Assembly (NCBI RefSeq): GCF_000425185.1
Contig: NZ_AULH01000015.1
Location: forward strand, 1 to 64,000
Length of the DNA: 64,000 bases
Direction of reading: 5' to 3'
Origin: Pleomorphomonas koreensis DSM 23070
GTDB taxonomy: Bacteria; Pseudomonadota; Alphaproteobacteria; Rhizobiales; Pleomorphomonadaceae
The position numbers were made by a program, and so were the translations under genes. Numbering within the stretch: position 1 is the stretch's first letter; each line of letters opens with the position of its first letter. This document shows, one piece after another, positions 52,535-60,726 of this stretch. The notes beneath the pieces are model-generated. The model was not told the origin of the DNA and searched no databases. It was given only the letters and a program-made list of their open reading frames with translations.

Positions 52535-52765
52535 GATCACCTCATTTCCCCTGCAAGGCGTCGGATGCCGCCCCGATGACAACGGTTTCGGCGGCGGGCG
52601 GTTCCGCGTCGGCCAAGGGATCGGGCGCCGAAAAAAGCCAACCCGGCGGCGGCCAGAACGCCCTGATCGTCGGCCTTGCCCTTTTCTTGCCGCCATTCCA
52701 CTGTTATCGCGAGGGACGCCGAGCCGCGGGGGGTGTCCCCCCGCGTCGCCGGACGATGGGACGCC
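52535..52765. other. Divergent region before the nuclease-like gene
   Basis: About 230 bases shared as promoter region by the permease (minus) and the exonuclease-like gene (plus). GC-rich, no clear boxes, no other gene. Confidence 0.4.
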
Positions 52766-53701
52766 ATGATCATGCCGGGACAGTTCGCCAGCCTTTCCCG
52801 CCTTCTTGACGGCGTCGGCCGCCTCGTCCGGCTCGGCCGGGCGCCGGATGCCGTCGCCGCCTCGGCGGCATGCGACGGCTGCGATCTCATCCGCGTCGCC
52901 AGCTACAATATCCACAAGGCCATCGGCAACGACGGCACCTACGACCCGGCGCGCACCATCGCGGTGATCGCCGAGATCGACGCCGACATCATCGCGCTGC
53001 AGGAGGCCGACCGCCGGCTCGGCGACCGCAAGGGCCGGCTCGACCTCGCCACGCTGGAGCGGGAGACCGGCCTTTCGCTGGTGCCGGTGGCCGCCCGGCC
53101 GACCAGCCACGGCTGGCACGGCAACGCCCTGCTCTACCGGCGCGGCAAGGTGATCCGCGCCGAGCGCGTCCACCTGCCGCATGCCGAGCCGCGCGGCGCC
53201 GTGCTGGCCGAGTTCGACATCGACGGCCGCCCCTTGCGCGTCGTCGCCGCCCATCTCGGCCTGCTGAGCCGCACCCGTCGCCAGCAGATGGAGCGGCTGC
53301 GCGCCTATCTCGAAGCGCGCCAGCCGATGCCGACGCTGCTCTGCGGCGATTTCAACGAATGGCGGCCGGGCCGGGCCAACTCGCCGCTTGAGCGGCTGTC
53401 GCCGCTGTTCAGCACCACCGACGCGGTGCCGAGCTTCCCCTCGCGCCGGCCGGTGTTCCCGCTCGACCGCATCTTCGGCTGGCCCGACGGCCTGGTCGCC
53501 GATTTCTCCGTCCACGACAGCCCGGTCGCCCGCCGGGCCTCCGACCACCTGCCGGTCAAGGCGGTGATCGACCTCAGGTCGACCGCGGAGCTGCTGGAGG
53601 CGCCGTCAGCCGGCCTGTCGCGCCGCGAGCGCGACGCGGGCGGCGGCCAGATCCTCGACGGCGAGGCCGACCGACTTGAACACCGTTATCTCCTCGGCTG
53701 A
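52766..53701 (+). CDS. Endonuclease/exonuclease/phosphatase-fold protein
   Basis: A 311-residue EEP-domain protein: LIRVASYNIHKAIGNDGTYDP near residue 42-62, IIALQEADRR near 77-86 (metal-binding Glu), VVAAHLGLL near 161-169, LLCGDFNEWRPG near 192-203 (Asp-Asn pair), DHLPVKAVIDL near 265-275 (catalytic Asp-His). It probably acts as a phosphodiesterase or nuclease; lipid phosphatases share the fold. ATG 52766 is preferred over 52676. The last 30 or so residues overlap the convergent OCD-like gene by 96 bases and look like a read-through tail, so the true end may have shifted. Confidence 0.8.
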   Translation: MIMPGQFASLSRLLDGVGRLVRLGRAPDAVAASAACDGCDLIRVASYNIHKAIGNDGTYDPARTIAVIAEIDADIIALQEADRRLGDRKGRLDLATLERETGLSLVPVAARPTSHGWHGNALLYRRGKVIRAERVHLPHAEPRGAVLAEFDIDGRPLRVVAAHLGLLSRTRRQQMERLRAYLEARQPMPTLLCGDFNEWRPGRANSPLERLSPLFSTTDAVPSFPSRRPVFPLDRIFGWPDGLVADFSVHDSPVARRASDHLPVKAVIDLRSTAELLEAPSAGLSRRERDAGGGQILDGEADRLEHRYLLG

Positions 53702-54544
53702 GCGCCGCCCCTCCACCCGGCCGCCGCAGAGATCGTAGAGCGTGCCGGCGATCTCCCTCAGTGCGCCCGAAGCCATCGGACCCTTGATGTCGCCCGATTC
53801 GATGGCCGCCGCCGGCCCGTCGAGGAACACCCGGCCGCGTGCCGTCACCACATCGTCGGTCTCGCACATGTGCGGCAGGAAGGAGCCGACAAGGTCGAGA
53901 TGCTGGCCCGGCTTCAGCCAGTCGCCCCGGATCATCGGTGCGGTGGCGAGCGTGGCGCAGGAGACGATGTCGGCCTCGCCAACCGCCGCTTCGAGATCGG
54001 CGCGCCGCTCCGCCGCCACGCCCTGTTGCCGCAGATGCTCGACCAGCCGCTCGGCGCGGGCCGGCGTGCGGTTCCAGACCAGCACCCGGTCGATCGGCAG
54101 CACGGCTCGGTAGGCCGCCGGCATCTCCGATCCGACGTGACCGGCGCCGACCACCAGCAGCGTGCGGGCGTCGGCGCGCGCCAGACAGGAGGCGGCGAGC
54201 GCCGAGGCCGCCGCCGTGCGCCGGCCGGTCAGCGCCCGGCCGTCGAGCAGCGCCAGATGCGCGCCGGTGGTCTCGTCGAACAGGAGATAGCTCGCCGTCA
54301 CCGCCGGGAGGCCGCGCGCCGCGTTGCCCGGCACGACGTTGACGATCTTGACGCCGCCGTGGCTGGCCTCGCCCATCCAGGCGGGCATCAAGAGGAGCGC
54401 CGCGTCGGGTTCGCCGGCCCGCGGCAGGCTGTGGACGTGGCGGAGCGGCGCCGCGACGCCGGCCGCGAACATCTCGCGGAGGCCGGAGATCAGCGCCGGA
54501 TAGTCGAGGGCGGCGGCGGTGGCGGCGGCATCGAGAACGAGCAT
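53606..54544 (-). CDS. Ornithine cyclodeaminase / delta-1-pyrroline-2-carboxylate reductase family protein
   Basis: A 312-residue OCD/mu-crystallin protein with an NAD(P) loop LLVVGAGHVGSEMPAAYRAV near residues 128-147. It also has VWNRTPARAERLV near 154, the late LVGSFLPHMCETDDVV block near 217-232, and the C-terminal GRRSAEEITVFKSVGLAVEDLAAA signature near 278-301. Family members deaminate ornithine to proline, reduce pyrroline-2-carboxylate, or act on other amino acids. It precedes the ergothionase-like locus but its role there is unproven. Confidence 0.85.
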   Translation of the reverse strand: MLVLDAAATAAALDYPALISGLREMFAAGVAAPLRHVHSLPRAGEPDAALLLMPAWMGEASHGGVKIVNVVPGNAARGLPAVTASYLLFDETTGAHLALLDGRALTGRRTAAASALAASCLARADARTLLVVGAGHVGSEMPAAYRAVLPIDRVLVWNRTPARAERLVEHLRQQGVAAERRADLEAAVGEADIVSCATLATAPMIRGDWLKPGQHLDLVGSFLPHMCETDDVVTARGRVFLDGPAAAIESGDIKGPMASGALREIAGTLYDLCGGRVEGRRSAEEITVFKSVGLAVEDLAAARVALAARQAG

Positions 54545-54649
54545 GGCCGGCTCCCCGGAGGCGGTATCGGAGAGGCAGCATAGTCCTCAGGTCGCCGATT
54601 GAAAGCCTCGTCTGGCGCCATCCGCCCGCCGAACGGGCAGGCGCGGAGC

Positions 54650-55816
54650 CTACGAGCCGATGTCGCGGACGATCTCGGCGGCGAGCGAAGCGAGGTCGCG
54701 GCCCTTCGCCCAGGCGAGGCAGATCGGCAGGTCGAAGGCGGCGGGCAGCGCCACCGCGTCGATGCCGTCGATGACGCCGTCGACCGACAGCTGCGGCAGC
54801 ACCGAGAGATAGCCGTGCTCGCGCACCAGGTTGACGATGACCGGAATGGAGTCGATCTCGGTGAAGTTGGCCGGCGTCTGGTCGCCGCGCACGCCGGCCG
54901 CCTCGAACAGGTCCTTGACGGCGCGGCGCAGGCCGGAACGGGCGCTTGGCACCGCCACCGGCTCGCGGCTGAGCGCCTCGACCGGATCGCCGCAGCGGTC
55001 GCGGAAGCCGGCCGGGCCGACCACGGCAAGGCGCGACCGGCCGATCTCGATGCCGTCGAGGCCGGCGCCGGCCGCCGCCATGTCGATCAGCACCAGGTCG
55101 AGCCGGCCGGCCTTCAGCTCGGAGATCAGTTCCTCGGCGGTGGCGCTCTTCAGCATCAGATGGCCCGGCCGGGCCGGTCGTCGCCAGGCGGCGACGAGGT
55201 CGGCCAGCATGCGGGCGATGCGGCTCTCGTGGCCGAGCGGCACGACGGAGCCCAGCCGGAGCGTGGCGATCCGCCGCCGGAAATCGCGGGCCGCCGTGCC
55301 GGTGAGCGCGCTCCAGCCGGCGAGGAGATCGGCGATCAGCACCGCCGCCCGGTCGCCGGCCGGGGTCGGCCGGCAGCCGCCGGCGCCGCGCTCGATCAGC
55401 CTCGTCCCGAGCTTCTCCTCAAGGCGCGCGAGCTGGCGCGTGAGCTGCGGCTGGCCGACGCCGATGCGTCGGGCCGCCGTGCGGATGCTGCCGGCGTCGA
55501 GCGTGTCGAGGAAGTGACGCAGCGACAAGAGCGACAGCGGCCGGACCGCCGCCCGCCGCCGCTCGTCCTCGGCGCCGCCGGCCAGCGCCGCGGCGAGATC
55601 GGCCAGCCGCTGGAGGTCCGGCCCGATGCGCCGCGCCTCGAAGGTGAGGGTGAGGCCGGGGCCGGCGGCGAAGGCCAGATCGACGGCCAGCGCCGCTTCC
55701 ACCCGGCGGAAGGCCGCCGCCACGCTGACGACCGGCCGGCCGAGCGCCCGCGCCGCGCCCCTGAGCGAGGCTTCGCGCAAAACGCTATCGCAAATGACGA
55801 GCGCTGCTGTATCCAT
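54650..55816 (-). CDS. LysR-family regulator with two N-terminal helix-turn-helix domains
   Basis: A 388-residue regulator, about 90 longer than usual LysR proteins. The extra length is a second HTH. Residues about 5-60 read CDSVLREASLRGAARALGRPVVSVAAAFRRVEAALAV, a somewhat degenerate LysR HTH, and residues about 97-153 read RHFLDTLDAGSIRTAARRIGVGQPQLTRQLARLEEKLGTRLIERG, a canonical one. The substrate domain follows (about 180-380, with VSRxR-like DLVLIDMAAAG). It is divergent from the ergothionase-like gene across 131 bases and is the likely regulator of the catabolic operon. Confidence 0.88.
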   Translation of the reverse strand: MDTAALVICDSVLREASLRGAARALGRPVVSVAAAFRRVEAALAVDLAFAAGPGLTLTFEARRIGPDLQRLADLAAALAGGAEDERRRAAVRPLSLLSLRHFLDTLDAGSIRTAARRIGVGQPQLTRQLARLEEKLGTRLIERGAGGCRPTPAGDRAAVLIADLLAGWSALTGTAARDFRRRIATLRLGSVVPLGHESRIARMLADLVAAWRRPARPGHLMLKSATAEELISELKAGRLDLVLIDMAAAGAGLDGIEIGRSRLAVVGPAGFRDRCGDPVEALSREPVAVPSARSGLRRAVKDLFEAAGVRGDQTPANFTEIDSIPVIVNLVREHGYLSVLPQLSVDGVIDGIDAVALPAAFDLPICLAWAKGRDLASLAAEIVRDIGS

Positions 55817-55889
55817 ATATGAGGCAGATCCGGCGGATTTGACTAAGGCCGAGGCAGAGACGGGAGATCGGCATAGGCTGTACGGATAA

Positions 55890-55901
55890 AGGGATATCCC
55901 T
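55890..55901. promoter_or_regulatory. Candidate LysR operator
   Basis: AGGGATATCCCT is a perfect 12-base palindrome in the 131-base divergent region, 47 bases before the lyase start. LysR sites are usually T-N11-A dyads, so this is a candidate only. Confidence 0.4.
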
Positions 55902-55947
55902 CTACCCGCAACCTTGGCCTATTCTTTCCGGCGAAAGGTGACGAAGC

Positions 55948-57558
55948 GTGTCCGAATTGTCTCCTCCCGAATTTCCAGGCGGAACGTCGACCGGCCTCGC
56001 CGTGCTCGAAGCGGTGGCGGCCGGCGTCGGCGCCGTCGTGCTGGACGGCAAGCCGCTGGGCTTTTCCGCGCTGCGGCGCCTCTCGGCCGGCGTCGACGCC
56101 GCGGTGATCGACGAAACCGCGCTCGCCGCCGTGGCCGCCGCCCGCACGGCCTTCGAGGAGGCGCTCGCCTCGGGCGCCCTTGTCTATGGGGCGAACACCG
56201 GCGTCGGCGCCATGAAGGACTGGACGCCGTCGCCCGAGGACCTCGCCCGCTTCAACGCCGACCTGGTGCTGGCCCACGCCTTCGGCGTCGGCACGCCGCT
56301 CTCCGTGCCGGTCACCCGCCTCGCCCTGGCGATCCGCGCCAATACCATGCTGGCCGGCCACACCGGCTCGACGCCCGATCTCGCCCGCCGGCTGGTCGCC
56401 TGGCTCAACGCCGGACTGACGCCGGTGCTGCGGCCGGTCGGCTCGCTCGGCACCGCCGACATCGGCCTGATGGGACAGGTCGGCGCCGCGCTGGCCGGCG
56501 ACGGCGAGGCGATGCTGGCCGGCGAGACGCTGCCGGCGCTGGAGGCGATGTCCCGGGCCGGTCTCCAACCCTTCGAATGCGGCGTGAAGGACAGCCTGGC
56601 GGCGCTGAGTTCCAACGCTGCCGGCGTGGCGCTCAGCACGGCGGCGATCGGTCGTGCCGCCGGCACGCTGCGCACGCTGATGGCCACCGGCCTCGCCGCC
56701 GCCGCGGCGGCCGGCTCGCTGCCGGCGCCGGCGCTGGCCGCCACCGTTCTCGGCACGCCGCGCCAGGCGGAGATCGGTCGCTGGATCGACACCGCCCGCA
56801 CGGACTCGGCCGTTCCGCCCGGCCACCGCCTGCACGATCCGCTCAGCCTGCGCATGATGCCGCAGGTGTTCGCCGCCGCCGTCGACGCCGTCGAGGCGGC
56901 CGGCCGCGTCGCCGTCGCCGACACCGCCCGAAACGACGACAATCCCGTGGTGCTGGGTGGCGCCGTGCTGTCGTCGGGCGGATCGCTGCCGCTCGACCTG
57001 ACGCTGGCCGTCGAGGGTGCCACGCTGGCGCTCGCCCATCTGGCGCGCAACGCCATGAACCGCTGCATCCTGATCGTCAACGGCCGTCTCGTCGGCCTGC
57101 CGGTCAATCTGGTGGCGCCCGGCACCACCATGACCGGTTTCGGCCCCGTGCTGAAACTGGCCGGCGAGCTGTTCGCCCGCGTCCGCCATCTCGCCGTGCC
57201 GGTATCGACGGAGCCGCTGACCGTCGCCGACGGCATGGAGGACGAGGCGACCTTCCTGCCGCTCGCCGTCGACAATCTCAGCCGTGCCCTCGACGCGCTC
57301 GATCTGCTCGCGGCGCTGGAAGCGCTGATCGCCGCCGCCGCCTTCGACGTCGCCGGCCTCAAGCCGAATGGCCTCGCCGGCTGCGTCCATGCGGCCGTGC
57401 GCCGCCTCGCCGAGCCGCACCAGCGCGACCGGCGGCTGTCGCTGGAGATCGAGGCGATCGCCGCCGACCTTGCCTCGCCGGAGCGGATCGCCGAACTGGC
57501 GAAAGCCGCGCCACTGACAGATTTCGACAATTTTTTTGCTATCTTCGACCTCGCCTGA
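55948..57558 (+). CDS. MIO-less histidine-ammonia-lyase homologue, candidate ergothionase-type betaine lyase
   Basis: A 536-residue member of the HAL/PAL fold. Family landmarks align: VYGANTGVGAM (Tyr80 equivalent of the catalytic Tyr), LVLAHAFGVGTPL near 107-118, DPLSLRMMPQV near 298-306, and EDEATFLPLA near 431-440. The MIO-forming Ala-Ser-Gly is absent: where HAL has GSVGASGDLAPLA this protein has GSLGTADIGLMG (165-176), one residue shorter. MIO cannot form. Ergothionases are HAL homologues that remove trimethylamine without MIO, so this is my preferred reading given the quaternary-amine importer and hydantoin enzymes downstream. GTG start; AAGGTG nearby serves as SD. A dead lyase is the alternative. 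Confidence 0.65.
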   Translation: MSELSPPEFPGGTSTGLAVLEAVAAGVGAVVLDGKPLGFSALRRLSAGVDAAVIDETALAAVAAARTAFEEALASGALVYGANTGVGAMKDWTPSPEDLARFNADLVLAHAFGVGTPLSVPVTRLALAIRANTMLAGHTGSTPDLARRLVAWLNAGLTPVLRPVGSLGTADIGLMGQVGAALAGDGEAMLAGETLPALEAMSRAGLQPFECGVKDSLAALSSNAAGVALSTAAIGRAAGTLRTLMATGLAAAAAAGSLPAPALAATVLGTPRQAEIGRWIDTARTDSAVPPGHRLHDPLSLRMMPQVFAAAVDAVEAAGRVAVADTARNDDNPVVLGGAVLSSGGSLPLDLTLAVEGATLALAHLARNAMNRCILIVNGRLVGLPVNLVAPGTTMTGFGPVLKLAGELFARVRHLAVPVSTEPLTVADGMEDEATFLPLAVDNLSRALDALDLLAALEALIAAAAFDVAGLKPNGLAGCVHAAVRRLAEPHQRDRRLSLEIEAIAADLASPERIAELAKAAPLTDFDNFFAIFDLA

Positions 57559-57638
57559 GAATTCCATGCCTCTCAAAGGCGGGAAAACGCTGAAAAAATA
57601 GAACGGGATTACCCGCAACCAGTCAGGAGAACAGTCAC

Positions 57639-58547
57639 ATGAAAGCTCTGAAATACGCCGCCGCCGCGCTTGCCCTCGGCCTCTTCGCCGGCACCGCCGA
57701 CGCCAAGGTCGTGGTGTCCTCGAAGATCGACACCGAGGGCGGCGTCATCGGCAACCTCATCCTGCTCGCCCTTCAGAACGCCGGCATCGAGGTCGAGGAC
57801 CGCATCCAGCTCGGCGGCACGCCGGTGGTGCGCCAGGCGATCACCGCCGGCGAGATCGACATCTATCCCGAGTACACCGGCAACGCCGCCTTCTTCTTCA
57901 ACAAGGCCGATGATCCCCTGTGGAAGGATGCCGCCAAGGCTTATGAAGAGGCCAAGACGCTCGACTACGACGCCAGCAAGATCGTCTGGCTGACGCCGTC
58001 GCCGGCCAACAACACCTGGGCCATCGCGCTCCGGAAGGACGTGGCCGACGAGGCCGGCGTCAAGACGCTCAGCGACTTCGGCGCCTGGGTCGCCAAGGGC
58101 GGCAAGGTCAAGCTGGCCGGCTCGGCCGAGTTCGTCAATTCGGCCTCGGCGCTGCCGTCCTTCCAGACCACCTACGGCTTCAAGCTGACGCCCGACCAGC
58201 TCATCGTCCTCTCCGGCGGCGACACGGCGGCCACCATCAAGGCGGCGGCCGACCAGACCAACGGCACCAATGCCGCCATGGTCTACGGCACCGACGGCGC
58301 CATCGCCCCGTCCGGTCTGGTGGTGCTCGACGACGACAAGGCGGTGCAGCCGGTCTACCAGCCGACCGCCATCGTCCGCGAGGAGGTGCTGAAGGCCAAT
58401 CCGGCCATCGCCGACACGCTGAAGCCGATCTTCGAGAGCCTCGACCTTGTGACGCTACAGACCCTCAACGCCCGCGTCCAGATCGGCGGCGAGCCGGCGA
58501 AAGCGGTGGCCGAGGACTACCTGAAGTCCAAGGGCTTGCTGAAGTAA
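57639..58547 (+). CDS. osmF: Quaternary-amine ABC transporter substrate-binding protein (OsmF/YehZ type)
   Basis: A 302-residue periplasmic protein with a signal peptide (about 1-22, ending TADA-K). Its mature part closely follows E. coli OsmF (YehZ): SKIDTEGG, LGGTPVVRQAITAGEIDIYPEYTGNAAFFF, WLTPSPANNTWAIALRKDV, LSGGDTAATIKAAADQT, AMVYGTDG, and KAVAEDYLKSKG at the end. OsmF binds glycine betaine weakly, and the family recognises trimethylammonium groups through an aromatic cage, which would also suit ergothioneine or hercynine. It lies 80 bases after the lyase gene and heads the transporter genes. Confidence 0.9.
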   Translation: MKALKYAAAALALGLFAGTADAKVVVSSKIDTEGGVIGNLILLALQNAGIEVEDRIQLGGTPVVRQAITAGEIDIYPEYTGNAAFFFNKADDPLWKDAAKAYEEAKTLDYDASKIVWLTPSPANNTWAIALRKDVADEAGVKTLSDFGAWVAKGGKVKLAGSAEFVNSASALPSFQTTYGFKLTPDQLIVLSGGDTAATIKAAADQTNGTNAAMVYGTDGAIAPSGLVVLDDDKAVQPVYQPTAIVREEVLKANPAIADTLKPIFESLDLVTLQTLNARVQIGGEPAKAVAEDYLKSKGLLK

Positions 58548-58557
58548 CAAACCTGCC

Positions 58558-58581
58558 GGCGGCGGGGCCTGCCCCTCCGCC
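58558..58581 (+). promoter_or_regulatory. Intercistronic hairpin after osmF
   Basis: GGCGG-C-GGGG (58558-58567) pairs with CCCC-T-CCGCC (58572-58581) with one C-T mismatch. Hairpins after the binding-protein gene commonly stabilise the 5' part of the transcript. Confidence 0.5.
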
Positions 58582-58603
58582 CCTTCCCTACCCGAGGACC
58601 GCC

Positions 58604-59791
58604 ATGACGATGCTTGCCGACGCTGGACCGGACGAACCCGCCGCATCGTGGCGGATCGACCGGCTCGGCGTCGTCATCGCCCTGCTGCTCGTCGTGGCGC
58701 TGGCCCTGCCGTTCGCCACCTTCCGGGCCACCCGCATCGCCTCCGGCACCGGTCTGCTGCTGCACGAAGCGCTGCCGGCGCCGGCCGCCGCGGCGGCGGC
58801 GGCCGCGCTTGTAGCCGCCCTCGCCGGCGCGGTGACCCTTCGCCGTCCGGCCCTGCGCCTCGCCGCCGGCGTGCTGGCCCTCGTTGCTCTGGCGCTCGGC
58901 GTCGGCGCCGCCGCCGCCTTTCTCACCCCGGCCGACAACCCCTATGCCCGCATCGCGCCGGGCAGCGGCTTCTGGGTCGGCGTGTTCGCCGCCGCCATGC
59001 TGGTCACCGACGCCATGGTCCGTCTGAGGCTCGGCCCGGCCGGCCGGCTGATCGCACTTGCCATGACCGCGGCGCTGATTGCCGCGTTGCTGGCTTCCGG
59101 CGCCTGGAGCCGGCTGTCGCTGCTGGCCGAATACCGCAGCCGCGCCGACGTGTTCTGGCGCGAGGCCAACACCCATGTCATCCTTGCGGCCGGCTCGCTG
59201 GCCGCCGCCGTCGCCGTCGGCCTGCCGCTCGGCATCCTCGCCCACCGCGTCCGCCGGCTGCGCGATCCGATGATCAATGTCCTCAACGTCATCCAGACCA
59301 TTCCGTCGATGGCGCTGTTCGGCATCCTGATCGCCCCGCTCGGCTGGATCGCCGCCAATGTGCCGGGCGCCCACGCGCTGGGCATCCGCGGCATCGGCAT
59401 GGCGCCGGCCTTCCTGGCGCTGTTCCTCTATTCGCTGCTGCCGATGGTCGCCAACACCATCGTCGGCCTCAACGGCGTGTCGCGCGCCGTGGTCGACGCG
59501 GCGCGCGGCATGGGCCTCACCGGCCTTCAGCGCCTCTTTCAGGTGGAGATGCCGCTCGCCTTGCCGGTGATCCTCACCGGCATCCGCATCGTGCTGGTCC
59601 AGAACATCGGCCTCGCCACGGTGGCGGCGCTGATCGGCGGCGGCGGCTTCGGCGTCTTCCTGTTCCAGGGGCTCGGCCAGACGGCGACCGACCTCATCCT
59701 GCTCGGCGCGCTGCCGCCGGTGGCGCTGGCGTTTGCCGCCGCCGTCGTGCTCGACGCCGTCATCGAGATCTCCGGCAGGGGCAAGCCATGA
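58604..59791 (+). CDS. yehY: Quaternary-amine ABC transporter permease (YehY type)
   Basis: A 395-residue inner-membrane protein. The N-terminal half is a string of hydrophobic helices, as in YehY, followed by the BPD_transp_1 domain: LINVLNVIQTIPSMALFGILIAPLGWI near 223-250 and the EAA loop GVSRAVVDAARGMGLTGLQRLFQVEMPLALPVILTGIRI near 288-326. The longer N-terminal part distinguishes it from the second permease. Its stop overlaps the ATPase start by four bases (ATGA at 59788-59791). Confidence 0.9.
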   Translation: MTMLADAGPDEPAASWRIDRLGVVIALLLVVALALPFATFRATRIASGTGLLLHEALPAPAAAAAAAALVAALAGAVTLRRPALRLAAGVLALVALALGVGAAAAFLTPADNPYARIAPGSGFWVGVFAAAMLVTDAMVRLRLGPAGRLIALAMTAALIAALLASGAWSRLSLLAEYRSRADVFWREANTHVILAAGSLAAAVAVGLPLGILAHRVRRLRDPMINVLNVIQTIPSMALFGILIAPLGWIAANVPGAHALGIRGIGMAPAFLALFLYSLLPMVANTIVGLNGVSRAVVDAARGMGLTGLQRLFQVEMPLALPVILTGIRIVLVQNIGLATVAALIGGGGFGVFLFQGLGQTATDLILLGALPPVALAFAAAVVLDAVIEISGRGKP

Positions 59792-60726
59792 TCGAACTCA
59801 GCCACCTCACCAAGGTCTACGGCGACATCCCCGTCGTCAACGACGTCGACATGACGATCGCCACCGGCACCATCACCGTCATCGTCGGCACCTCCGGCTC
59901 GGGCAAGTCGACGCTGCTGCGCATGGTCAACCGGCTGATCGAGCCGACCGAGGGCCGCGTCTTCATCGAGGGACGCGACGTGTCGCATCTGCCGGCGCAC
60001 GAACTGCGCCGCTCGATCGGCTACGCCATCCAGAACCACGGCCTGTTCCCGCACTGGACGGTCGCCCGCAACATCGCCACCGTGCCGCTGCTGCTCGGCT
60101 GGGACCGGGAGAAGGTACGGGCGCGCGTCGCCGAGCTGATGGAGCTGTTCCAGCTCGATCACGACCAGTTCGCCGACCGCTACCCGCACGAACTCTCCGG
60201 CGGCCAGCAGCAGCGCGTCGGCGTCGCCCGCGCCATGGCGGCGCGACCGGCCCTGCTGCTGATGGACGAGCCGTTCGGCGCCCTCGACCCGATCATCCGC
60301 GCCAAGGCGCAGGCCGACCTCAAGGCGATCCAGCGCCGCACCGGCACCACCATCCTGCTGGTCACCCACGACATGGCCGAGGCGATCCACCTCGGCGACC
60401 GCATCGCCGTCATGGACGGCGGCCTTCTCAAGCAATACGCGCCGGCCGCCGACATCCTGGCCCGGCCGGCCGACGCCTTCGTCGACGACCTGATCGGCGT
60501 CGTCGACCGGCCCTTCCACTACCTGACGCTCGGCACGGTCGGCGCGGCCGTCGAGCCGGGCGAGGCCGACGGCGCGCCGCTCAACGCCGACGCCAGTCTC
60601 TACGAGGGCCTCGGCGCGCTCTTGTGGTCCGGGCGCAAGGCGGCGCCGGTCGTCGACGCCGCCGGCCGGGACGTCGGCCGCGTCAGCCTCGACAGCATCG
60701 CCGAACGGGCGGCGCGCCCGACATGA
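59788..60726 (+). CDS. yehX: Quaternary-amine ABC transporter ATP-binding protein (YehX type)
   Basis: A 312-residue ABC ATPase: Walker A GTSGSGKST near residues 33-41, Q-loop AIQNHGLFPH near 80, signature LSGGQQQRVGVARAM near 136-150, Walker B LLLMDEPFGALDP near 156-168 and the H-loop VTHDM. The C-terminus lacks a full CBS pair but has a short CBS-like stretch (VDAAGRDVGRVSLDSIAERA), as in proline/glycine-betaine ATPases. It energises the importer with the two permeases. It overlaps both neighbours by four bases. Confidence 0.93.
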   Translation: MIELSHLTKVYGDIPVVNDVDMTIATGTITVIVGTSGSGKSTLLRMVNRLIEPTEGRVFIEGRDVSHLPAHELRRSIGYAIQNHGLFPHWTVARNIATVPLLLGWDREKVRARVAELMELFQLDHDQFADRYPHELSGGQQQRVGVARAMAARPALLLMDEPFGALDPIIRAKAQADLKAIQRRTGTTILLVTHDMAEAIHLGDRIAVMDGGLLKQYAPAADILARPADAFVDDLIGVVDRPFHYLTLGTVGAAVEPGEADGAPLNADASLYEGLGALLWSGRKAAPVVDAAGRDVGRVSLDSIAERAARPT

